Source of the DNA: Hyphomicrobiales bacterium
GTDB lineage: Bacteria > Pseudomonadota > Alphaproteobacteria > Rhizobiales > Rhizobiaceae
Reading direction: 5' to 3'
Assembly: GCA_900473685.1 (NCBI GenBank)
Contig: UCNE01000005.1
Location: 434,001-498,000 of the forward strand
Length of the DNA stretch: 64,000 nucleotides
Shown here: positions 57,463-64,000 of the stretch, in pieces
Layout of the letters: the number at the start of each line of letters is the position of its first letter
Numbering within the stretch: the stretch's first letter is position 1
Notes under the pieces: model-generated
Seen by the model: the letters and a program-made list of their open reading frames with translations, nothing else
Told to the model about the DNA's origin: nothing
Databases searched by the model: none
Translations under genes and position numbers: made by a program

Positions 57463-58773
57463 ATGGAAAGTGGAAGTGTGACGACGCCCTTTGGGCGGCG
57501 GCCGATGACGCTTGGCATGTTGGCAAACCAACTTGTTGCCAAGGATATCGAAGCCGGCAAAAGTATCGATAAGTGGAAACTCTATCGGGCGCTCTGTGAG
57601 GCGCGGCCGCTGATTGGCGTGACCGATCGCGCGCTGGCGGTGATGAGCGCGCTGCTCAGCTTTTATCCGAAGGATGAACTGTCCGAGACCAATGGGCTCG
57701 TCGTGTTCCCATCCAATGCGCAGCTTTCGTTGCGATCGCACGGCATGACTGAACAGACGATCAGGCGTCATCTGGCGATCCTGGTGCAGGCAGGGCTGAT
57801 TGTCCGCAAGGACAGCCCTAACGGCAAGCGCTATGTCCGCAGGGGTAGCACAGGCGCGATCGACAATGCGTTCGGGTTCTCTCTTGCACCATTGCTTGCC
57901 CGCGCTGACGAATTGGAGCAACTGGCCGCTCAGGTGATCGCGGAACGTCTTGAGCTGCGGCGGTTGCGGGAACGGCTGACGCTCTGCCGGCGCGATGTTT
58001 CAAAGCTGATCGAAGCTGCGGTAGAGGAAGGCGCACACGGCAATTGGGAAATGGTCCTGACACATTTCCGAGCGCTGGTAACAGCAGTTCCACGCGCGCC
58101 AACCGCGGCAGAAGTCGCCGTAGCGCTGGGTGAAATGGAAATATTGCGCGACGAGATCATCAACCAGTTGGAAATACAGCTTAAATCAAAAGATATGAGC
58201 GGCAATCCCTTCCAAAATGATCGCCACATACAGAATTCAAATCCAGACTCTAATCCTGAATTTGAACCTGCCAATGAAAAAAGGCAGGGCGAAATTTCAG
58301 AGCGAACCCATATGGCCCGGCAGGCACACGTAGCTCCGCAAGGGCGCGATCTTCATTCCGGTCCGGCCAACGCCGTGCTTCGAACAGGTGAGGGGGGGCA
58401 AGGTGATCCTGCAGTCACCGGCAGGGTGAAGGCTTTTCCGCTGGCTTTGGTGCTTCAGGCATGCCCTGAAATCATTCCCTATGGTTCCGGCGGGGCGGTT
58501 TCGAACTGGCGTGACCTGATGGCCGCTGCTGTTGTTGTCCGGTCGATGCTTGGGGTCAGCCCGGATGCCTATCAGCAGGCATGCGAGATCCTTGGCCCTG
58601 AAAATGCAGCGACCGTAATCGCCTGCATTCTGGAGCGGGCAGGGCACATCAATTCCGCCGGCGGCTATCTGAGAGACCTGACCCGGCGGGCTGAAAAGGG
58701 CGAATTTGCCATCGGCCCGATGCTGATGTCGTTGGCGAGGGCGAATGGAAATTCTTTGAGAAAGGTCGGCTAG
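57463..58773 (+). CDS. repC: Replication initiator RepC
   Basis: 436 residues. Essential initiator of repABC replicons. The start MESGSVTTPFGRRPMTL is the family signature, so I used the ATG at 57463 rather than the earlier in-frame codon. Contains the winged-helix region (about 85-125, MTEQTIRRHLAILVQAGLI) that binds the origin. The middle (about 230-275) is polar, Asn/Gln-rich and encoded by AT-rich DNA, where oriV is expected. Expression is controlled by the antisense RNA upstream. Confidence 0.95.
   Translation: MESGSVTTPFGRRPMTLGMLANQLVAKDIEAGKSIDKWKLYRALCEARPLIGVTDRALAVMSALLSFYPKDELSETNGLVVFPSNAQLSLRSHGMTEQTIRRHLAILVQAGLIVRKDSPNGKRYVRRGSTGAIDNAFGFSLAPLLARADELEQLAAQVIAERLELRRLRERLTLCRRDVSKLIEAAVEEGAHGNWEMVLTHFRALVTAVPRAPTAAEVAVALGEMEILRDEIINQLEIQLKSKDMSGNPFQNDRHIQNSNPDSNPEFEPANEKRQGEISERTHMARQAHVAPQGRDLHSGPANAVLRTGEGGQGDPAVTGRVKAFPLALVLQACPEIIPYGSGGAVSNWRDLMAAAVVVRSMLGVSPDAYQQACEILGPENAATVIACILERAGHINSAGGYLRDLTRRAEKGEFAIGPMLMSLARANGNSLRKVG
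58140..58290. other. Probable replication origin (oriV) inside repC
   Basis: An AT-rich stretch in the middle of an otherwise GC-rich gene, with runs such as AAATCAAAAGATATG. In studied repABC plasmids the origin lies in such an AT-rich part of repC. Inferred from position and composition, without a computed AT profile. Confidence 0.5.
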
Positions 58774-58849
58774 AAAGGGGTGATTAACCTTTATTTTCTA
58801 TTGAAAAGGGGTGCCCCATTGCGCGTGAATTTTGAGTGAGCAGGTCCCT

Positions 58850-61354
58850 ATGCGTCTTTCCCGAACCAATTTTGCAAACGGCTTCGATAACACCGGAGAT
58901 CAGCCCGCAGATCCGGAAAATCAGCTGGGAAAATCAGAACCACAACGCCGGATCTATGGCGCACCCGCGGACGTGAAAACCGACGAAGGTCCTTATGAAC
59001 CCGATACCGACGCAATGGCGGAGATCGAGGGGCGAGGGGAGGCACCCGTTTGGCAGAGCGCCTTTGTGCTTGGACCGAACGTGCGGTTTACCCGGACACC
59101 GGAGAGCGTCTATTCGAAGCGTCCGGCCGCCGATGCACGCAAGGAACCGGAAATCCGAAATATGGATGTGCAAGCGGTCGCCGAGGTCGCGGAAACAGCC
59201 GTCGTGACTGTAGAACTGCCGCCGGTCGTTGAGCCTGTACCCGAGGAAGTGCCGGTCGTGTCCGGTATTCAGCTGCTTTCGCTGCGCTTGAGGCAGGAGC
59301 TTGAAACGTCGTTGAATTTACCGGTCGTAGCAGAACATACGGACCTCGCCGACATTGACCTGGCGTGTTTCCCCGCCGAGCCGGAGACCGTAGCGGCAGA
59401 GATGCCATATCTGGCTCTCAAACAAGCCGGTTCCTTCCTGCACGTGTCCGACGAAGTGTTCTGGAACACCATGGATATGCAGGCCGATATCGATGCGCTG
59501 GCACCAACTGTGCGCTGGCAGCCACCGGAGGTTCGTTCGCCGGCCGGTTCGGTGACGGCGCTCTACCGCGAGATCGGGATCATGCCGACTGAGCGATATG
59601 TTGCGGCACCTGTCATCAACAGACCGGCCCCCATCAAGACCCCGCTGCCGATCGTGGAAGAAAGCCAACCGGTTGTTTCCGAGGTTGAAAACCCCGTTGA
59701 GCCTGCGCGGGTGGCAAAACCGCAGGTGACCATGTCCCGGCCGATCCGGGCCGTGCGGCCGGATACATTCGTGGCCATCCCCGAAATGACGGCGGATGCC
59801 GGTGAATATATCTTGCCCCCGGTGGATCTTCTGCAGGAGCCGTCCGTCCAGGAAACGGCCGTGATCACCCAGGAAGCGCTGGAGCAGAGCGCCGGCCTGC
59901 TCGAAAGTGTGCTTGAGGATTTTGGCGTCCGCGGCGAGATCATCGATGTTCGCCCGGGGCCGGTGGTCACGCTTTATGAATTCGAACCGGCCCCCGGCGT
60001 GAAGTCGTCACGCGTGATCGGCCTCGCCGATGATATCGCCCGGTCGATGTCGGCGCTATCGGCGCGTGTCGCCGTTGTGCCCGGCCGCAATGTCATCGGT
60101 ATCGAGCTACCCAATCCGGTGCGGGAAACGGTGTATTTCCGCGAGCTGATCGAGTCGGAAAACTATCAGGAAACGCGCTTCAAGCTGGCGCTTTGCCTCG
60201 GCAAGACGATTGGCGGCGAACCTGTCATCGCCGAACTCGCCAAGATGCCGCACCTTCTGGTCGCCGGCACCACCGGTTCGGGTAAATCGGTGGCGATCAA
60301 TACGATGATCCTGTCCTTGCTCTACCGGTTGAAGCCGGAAGAATGCCGCCTGATCATGGTCGATCCGAAGATGCTGGAACTGTCGGTCTATGACGGCATC
60401 CCGCATCTGCTGACCCCGGTTGTCACCGACCCGAAAAAGGCGGTGATGGCGCTGAAATGGGCCGTGCGCGAAATGGAAGACCGTTACCGCAAGATGTCAC
60501 GGCTCGGTGTGCGCAATATCGATGGTTACAATGCACGGGCCGCGATGGCGCGTTCAAAGGGTGAAACCATCCTGTGCAGCGTGCAGACCGGGTTTGACCG
60601 CTCGACTGGCGAAGCGGTCTTCGAACAGGAGGAAATGGACCTCGCGCCAATGCCTTATATCGTCGTTATCGTCGATGAAATGGCCGACCTGATGATGGTG
60701 GCCGGCAAGGAGATCGAAGGTGCTATCCAGCGGCTTGCCCAGATGGCGCGTGCAGCCGGTATCCACCTGATCATGGCAACGCAGCGGCCGTCTGTCGATG
60801 TCATCACCGGCACGATCAAGGCCAACTTTCCGACCCGCATCTCGTTCCAGGTCACGTCGAAGATCGACAGCCGCACCATTCTCGGCGAACAAGGCGCCGA
60901 GCACCTGCTAGGGCAGGGGGATATGCTGCACATGGTGGGCGGCGGACGCATTGCCCGTGTCCATGGGCCGTTCGTTTCCGACGAGGAGGTCGAAAAGGTT
61001 GTCGCGCACTTGAAGACGCAGGGACGCCCGGAATATCTGGGCACGGTGACCGAAGATGCTGAGGAAATCGACGACGCGGCCGAAGAAGACAGCGCTGTCT
61101 TCGACAAGGGCGCAATGGCGGAAGAGGACGGCAACGATCTTTACGACAAAGCGGTCAAGATCGTGCTCCGCGACAAGAAATGCTCCACATCCTATATCCA
61201 GCGGCGCCTGCAGATCGGCTACAACAGGGCCGCATCCCTGGTGGAGCGGATGGAGCGGGAAGGGCTGGTCGGATCGGCAAATCATGTCGGCAAACGGACA
61301 ATCCTGTCGGCCGGCCGCGAAACCGTGGAAATGCCCACCGGCGACGAGGAATAA
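58850..61354 (+). CDS. FtsK/SpoIIIE-type DNA translocase without membrane domain
   Basis: 834 residues. Double-stranded DNA pump. A long, Pro/Glu/Val-rich N-terminal part without any membrane helix replaces the four-helix anchor of canonical FtsK. The motor has Walker A GTTGSGKS near 473 and Walker [11 protein letters not shown] near 604, and the C-terminal gamma winged helix (about 763-815, [27 protein letters not shown] in pieces) recognises KOPS-like sequences. Probably translocates replicon termini during segregation. I used the ATG at 58850 behind CAGG; a TTG at 58832 is possible. Directly after repC, 76 nt away. Confidence 0.9.
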   Translation: MRLSRTNFANGFDNTGDQPADPENQLGKSEPQRRIYGAPADVKTDEGPYEPDTDAMAEIEGRGEAPVWQSAFVLGPNVRFTRTPESVYSKRPAADARKEPEIRNMDVQAVAEVAETAVVTVELPPVVEPVPEEVPVVSGIQLLSLRLRQELETSLNLPVVAEHTDLADIDLACFPAEPETVAAEMPYLALKQAGSFLHVSDEVFWNTMDMQADIDALAPTVRWQPPEVRSPAGSVTALYREIGIMPTERYVAAPVINRPAPIKTPLPIVEESQPVVSEVENPVEPARVAKPQVTMSRPIRAVRPDTFVAIPEMTADAGEYILPPVDLLQEPSVQETAVITQEALEQSAGLLESVLEDFGVRGEIIDVRPGPVVTLYEFEPAPGVKSSRVIGLADDIARSMSALSARVAVVPGRNVIGIELPNPVRETVYFRELIESENYQETRFKLALCLGKTIGGEPVIAELAKMPHLLVAGTTGSGKSVAINTMILSLLYRLKPEECRLIMVDPKMLELSVYDGIPHLLTPVVTDPKKAVMALKWAVREMEDRYRKMSRLGVRNIDGYNARAAMARSKGETILCSVQTGFDRSTGEAVFEQEEMDLAPMPYIVVIVDEMADLMMVAGKEIEGAIQRLAQMARAAGIHLIMATQRPSVDVITGTIKANFPTRISFQVTSKIDSRTILGEQGAEHLLGQGDMLHMVGGGRIARVHGPFVSDEEVEKVVAHLKTQGRPEYLGTVTEDAEEIDDAAEEDSAVFDKGAMAEEDGNDLYDKAVKIVLRDKKCSTSYIQRRLQIGYNRAASLVERMEREGLVGSANHVGKRTILSAGRETVEMPTGDEE

Positions 61355-61368
61355 ACACAGCGCGGCGA

Positions 61369-61406
61369 CGGCGGCAGGAGATACGGCATCTCTTGCCGCC
61401 GCTTTT
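61369..61406 (+). terminator. Intrinsic terminator after the FtsK-type gene
   Basis: A 14-bp stem (61369-61382 with 61388-61401, one G-U pair) with a 5-nt loop and a short T4 tail, 14 nt after the stop codon. Confidence 0.7.
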
Positions 61407-61744
61407 CAAGCGGGACTGGGCTTCGTTTGTGGGGCTCCTGGATCCGCAGGCTTTACCTGCTTGTGTGGTGCGCGGGTGATCGATGCGGCGCTTTCCGGCA
61501 ATGGGTGACCCGCAGCCGGGTCGCCGGATCGCTGAAGTCCATTGATCAAGCGCAAAACCAATCCGCGAAATCGATGACGAAAAACGCCGAAAATGAGTTG
61601 TCCGGCGGTCAAACGCGAGCGACAACCACCGCATATCACCGCAGCATCAGAACCATCGATAATGCAACATTATCAATCGTTATCTCGCTAAGACATGTCG
61701 TGCGGTTATGATGTCATCAATGGTCTAAAGCGCACCTTGTAAAA
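61407..61744. other. Gene-poor stretch with a 17-bp palindrome
   Basis: About 340 bases with no supportable gene. It contains GATAATGCAACATTATC (61658-61674), a palindrome with 7-bp arms around CAA, in a locally AT-rich patch. It may be an operator left over from a lost gene or one serving the vapC remnant. Confidence 0.4.
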
Positions 61745-62056
61745 TCATTGCAGCCAGGGATCGACGATGATCGCGCCGGTGCCCTCGAAGTCTCTGACGT
61801 TGTGCGTAACCACTCTCAGCCCATGAATGAGCGCTGTCGCAGCAATCAGCGCATCGACCTCATTGCGCCAATCGGGAATGTGCAGATGGGCGCAGCGTGT
61901 CGCGACGGCATCGCCGATGGCAATTATCCGGCGGGCAATTTCAGGGCGGACATGGTGGTGAGCCAGGTCCGCAATCCGGCGCCCTGGCCGGCATCGCGGC
62001 GCTGCACGCCTAGGATACCGCGTTCCAGTTCCTGGATGGTGATCGCTGGGTGCTGG
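61745..62056 (-). pseudogene. VapC (PIN-domain toxin) remnant
   Basis: Two frames on the minus strand make one degenerate PIN toxin. The N-terminal half reads ITIQELERGILGVQRRDAGQGA (written here in two parts: ITIQELERGI and LGVQRRDAGQ), and after a frameshift near 61930-61945 the C-terminal half continues as IPDWRNEVDALIAATALI and HNVRDFEGTG. The first ~40 residues of a normal VapC, including the first acidic residue, are missing and no vapB antitoxin is adjacent. Not expected to be functional. Confidence 0.7.
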
Positions 62057-62065
62057 GCTGTGCAA

Positions 62066-62425
62066 AAAGCGACCGCGAAAAGGATCGGCTGGTCTACGAT
62101 CTCGATTGGGACGAGGGCGAGCGGCTTGAGCGATGGCGGCCCGTGCTGTTCAGCTCGACGGTTTTCCTCCTGTGCGTAGGCGATTGTCGTCCTCGATGCC
62201 TGGGAACAAGTTGTCGGTGCTGCAGCGCGCCCCTGGCCACCCACATTCATCGGATCCGCGCAATGGCGCAGTGGAAAGCCGTGACCGGCGCAACTGCCTG
62301 AGTTCACAGACAAACGCCTTGTCCGGGCGTTGATGAAACAACGTGATGTGGTGGAAGTCGCCCTCCGACGGCATCGAGTGTGCCAGAATAGGTTGTTGCC
62401 AAACCTTTTAAAGGGGCCACCCTCC
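62066..62425. other. Degenerate stretch between vapC and IS110 remnants
   Basis: About 360 bases of mixed broken frames. On the plus strand a short frame (about 62014-62200) reads KSDREKDRLVYDLDWDEGE and ERLERWRPVLF, rich in charged residues and possibly the end of an unknown gene, but it has no credible start and overlaps the vapC remnant. No complete gene is supported. Confidence 0.35.
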
Positions 62426-62569
62426 ATGGGAGAGATTACGACGATCGGGCTGGATATCACAAAGAATGTTTTCCAGCTTCACGGTGTTGGTGCAGATGGG
62501 CAGGTTGTCCTGCGCAAGTCGTTGCGACGCGGGCAGATGCAGCCATTCCATCCGACGACGTCGGCGTGA
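62426..62569 (+). mobile_element. IS110-family transposase, N-terminal remnant
   Basis: 47 codons beginning MGEITTIGLDITKNVFQLHG, the start of an IS110-type transposase with the first Asp of its DEDD motif, preceded by GGCCACCCTCC. The frame breaks after LRRGQM (typical next residues are missing) and stops at 62569, so only a fragment is left. The rest of the element is not seen downstream. Confidence 0.75.
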
Positions 62570-62675
62570 TCTCCCACAAGCATCTTCGCCTCGCCGAGCG
62601 AACGGGAGGGGGCTAGATAACCGTGAAGAAGGTTACAACTATCAGTGACATCACCATGTGGTTGGCAGGGCAGGT

Positions 62676-63026
62676 CTAATCATGCCCGGGCCCACCCTCG
62701 ATTGAAGATGGGATTTGTTGAGTTTGTAAGACCGCATCCGTCGCACTCTGGTCGCCGCACCATTTGTAGACGGCAATTCCCGCATGGCGGAAGCCAAAAA
62801 TGTGCTGTTCGTTCTTGGATGAATCATCTCCACCTTCCCAATCGCCAGCAACGATATTTTCAACCCTGGTGCCAAGTTGAAAGCGATTGGATAGGAAAAC
62901 CGCCAGATCGGAACAGTGGTCAATAGCTGGCTCAGTAGACGAGTATTGCACTTCCGAACTTAGAATGGCGCGGTGAATTGTTCTCAGCTTGTGGGATTCT
63001 ACGAATTTTTGCTGGATGGAAGACAT
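62676..63026 (-). CDS. Hypothetical protein, 116 aa
   Basis: A soluble protein starting MSSIQQKFVESHKLRTIHRA, with three or four Cys/His residues and no recognisable domain. The strong ribosome site AAGGAGG stands 6 nt before the ATG at 63026, which supports translation. Its 3' end lies beside the IS110 remnant and may have been changed by it. Orphan; function not known. Confidence 0.5.
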   Translation of the reverse strand: MSSIQQKFVESHKLRTIHRAILSSEVQYSSTEPAIDHCSDLAVFLSNRFQLGTRVENIVAGDWEGGDDSSKNEQHIFGFRHAGIAVYKWCGDQSATDAVLQTQQIPSSIEGGPGHD

Positions 63027-63177
63027 GACGTCCTCCTTTGTTGAGGCTAGGGCACGACAACCCTTAAGCGGCAGCGCCCGCATAATAGGCTGCCGAAGGT
63101 GCGACCTTGCGCCTGACGGTGATTATTAGCAAGAGAATAAAAACTTAACCGCAACCAATGGTTTTGACGCCGGGCGG

Positions 63178-63282
63178 TCAACTGACCAAGTGGAGAATCG
63201 GTCCGATTAGAGCCATCAGCGTGAAACCAATGGCGAGAAATACGATAGCTAGAGCGATGAGCTCGGTGCGGCGGTTGCGCAA
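63178..63282 (-). CDS. Small single-span membrane protein, 34 aa
   Basis: TTG at 63282 directly follows the TAA of the 72-aa gene in the same frame. The product starts with basic residues (LRNRRTE) and continues as a hydrophobic helix (LIALAIVFLAIGFTLMALIG), ending at TGA 63178-63180. This is the plan of a small membrane protein with the positive end inside. Translation may be coupled to the gene above or occur by stop readthrough. Not recognised as a family. Confidence 0.4.
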   Translation of the reverse strand: MRNRRTELIALAIVFLAIGFTLMALIGPILHLVS

Positions 63283-63501
63283 TTACGGCAAGCCGACCGT
63301 GCCGATCATTGCGGCAAGTTGATCGTGGTCGCGGACACCTTGTCGGTAAAGTTCGATTACCAGCGCTGCCAGATCACTTGCCTCGTCGGTTTCGGGATCA
63401 ACACCCTGCTCTAGGCAAATTTGATCGAAGGTAGCCTTACAAAAATTCAAATCTTCCGGCGACAAGGGCTGGTCGTGCACACTGAAGATCTGCGTATTCA
63501 T
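63283..63501 (-). CDS. Hypothetical protein, 72 aa
   Basis: A small acidic protein (MNTQIFSVHDQPLSPEDL start; DPETDEASDLAALVIELYRQG) predicted to be helical and soluble. ATG start, no signal peptide or motif that I can name; small proteins of this look occur in rhizobia. It ends in TAA, after which the same frame continues as the 34-aa membrane ORF. Confidence 0.6.
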   Translation of the reverse strand: MNTQIFSVHDQPLSPEDLNFCKATFDQICLEQGVDPETDEASDLAALVIELYRQGVRDHDQLAAMIGTVGLP

Positions 63502-63672
63502 TGACTTGCGATGCTCCTCTCAACGCGATTTCCCAAGAAAAAAGTAGGATCAAATTTCTGGTTTTTCAAGAAGTCGGAAGACAGTCCAAAGGGCGGAAAA
63601 TGACCAGATTCCTCGCCGCTCCGACAGCAGCAACGAGCACCACCCTCACGCAAATGCCGATCAACCATTAGG

Positions 63673-63697
63673 GGAACATTACCGACGCTGCAGGGTT
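63673..63697 (+). promoter_or_regulatory. EcfG-like promoter candidate before a truncated gene
   Basis: GGAAC (63673-63677), 16 nt, then GGTT (63694-63697): one mismatch to the alphaproteobacterial general stress pattern. It stands 20 nt before an ATG with an excellent ribosome site at 63718. Confidence 0.35.
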
Positions 63698-63717
63698 CTC
63701 AGGCGAAGGAGACTGAC

Positions 63718-63747
63718 ATGCAAATTCCCCCCTTTATCGGTACGTAA
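63718..63747 (+). pseudogene. Gene start truncated after nine codons
   Basis: GAAGGAG precedes the ATG at 63718 by 6 nt, but the frame MQIPPFIGT stops after nine codons (TAA 63745-63747). Strong initiation signals for such a short peptide suggest the 5' end of a gene cut off by a deletion or insertion. A genuine leader peptide is the alternative. Confidence 0.35.
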
Positions 63748-63748
63748 G

Positions 63749-64000
63749 TTATCCTTCAACACTCGCTGATCGGATAGAAACGAAAGTTGCGGGTCGGATA
63801 TGGGCGACGACGACGTGGGTTGCGTCCTTTTCCAAACGCTCAAGCCATGTGGCGAGGCGGTCCGCGAGATCGCGCCTGCTTTCGCCGCCGGGCATGGCGT
63901 AGGCCCAGGGATCGCTGGCATTGGCGGCGTGTTGTTCGGGCAGGTTCTGTTGAATTTCCGGAAGGGACAGGCCTTCCCATTCACCGTAGGCGCGCTCGAC
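63749..64000 (-). CDS. Histidine phosphatase family protein, partial and probably truncated
   Basis: The frame enters from the right window edge and reads YGEWEGLSLPEIQ, MPGGESRRDLADRLATW and THVVVAHI, ending at TAA 63749-63751. These are the middle and second-histidine regions of phosphoglycerate-mutase-like phosphatases (catalytic His in VVVAH). The family normally continues with Gly-Gly and some 40 more residues; here it goes off into RPATFVSIRSASVEG, so the 3' end is probably lost. The 5' end is outside the window. Confidence 0.6.
   Translation of the reverse strand, partial: VERAYGEWEGLSLPEIQQNLPEQHAANASDPWAYAMPGGESRRDLADRLATWLERLEKDATHVVVAHIRPATFVSIRSASVEG

Noticed and set aside
58774..58797. 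Possible terminator between repC and the FtsK-type gene
   Set aside because: The stem AAAGG/CCTTT is only 5 bp with a loose T-rich tail, so I do not claim a transcription end; the two genes may be co-transcribed.
62014..62200. Charged plus-strand frame (KSDREKDRLVYD)
   Set aside because: It looks protein-like but has no start with a ribosome site, overlaps the vapC remnant and cannot be joined to a known family; left as degenerate DNA.

Overview
The window reads as part of a secondary replicon (chromid or megaplasmid) of an alphaproteobacterium of the family Rhizobiaceae (Rhizobium/Agrobacterium-like). The evidence is a complete repABC maintenance cassette with its antisense RNA and RepB-type palindromes, a high-GC coding style, a BcsN-containing cellulose operon, and a rhizobial-type palindromic mosaic element. 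No rRNA or tRNA gene was seen. The assignment to a chromid rather than a plasmid is inference, based on the dense, chromosome-like metabolic gene content.

Layout. 1-5.5 kb: tail of an AspT/YidE-type membrane exchanger, then a leftward cyoABCD-SURF1 operon for a cytochrome bo3-type quinol oxidase. 5.8-8.6 kb: MFS symporter, a small unknown gene and a metallo-beta-lactamase-fold hydrolase. 8.7-19.6 kb: ten leftward genes forming an almost complete valine/isoleucine (and BCKDH) degradation operon, with a divergent AraC-family regulator at 19.8 kb. 20.9-28.7 kb: a GntR/FCD regulator divergent from a sugar-acid-type operon (PdxA-like dehydrogenase, tripartite tricarboxylate transporter TctC-B-A, TIM-barrel isomerase/decarboxylase-like enzyme, DhaK-DhaL fusion kinase); its substrate is unknown. 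28.8-38.2 kb: glutathione peroxidase, then a leftward cellulose operon (bcsN, bcsA, bcsB, GH8 endoglucanase, TPR protein), the last four genes overlapping stop-to-start. 38.3-45.8 kb: pbpC and a large alpha-2-macroglobulin, the classical YfhM-PbpC envelope pair. 46-54.3 kb: SsuD-like monooxygenase, FAD/NAD(P)-binding protein, a small unknown gene, and a five-gene Liv-type ABC importer.

54.8-61.4 kb is the replicon maintenance block: an operator-like inverted repeat, repA, two parS-like palindromes, repB, an antisense ctRNA, repC with an internal AT-rich stretch (probable oriV), and an FtsK-type translocase lacking membrane segments. 61.4-64 kb is a decayed zone: vapC remnant, IS110-family transposase remnant, orphan small genes, and a junction at which two genes are truncated.

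Functional links: the branched-chain operon converts branched-chain 2-oxoacids to propionyl-CoA, acetyl-CoA and methylmalonate semialdehyde, and the Liv-type importer could supply substrate, although its ligand cannot be read from sequence. The TctABC/PdxA/DhaK operon is the best candidate for an undescribed pathway. Two further points deserve attention: a palindromic mosaic element inserted in frame into the E2 subunit linker, and a tiny membrane ORF separated from its upstream gene by a single in-frame stop.
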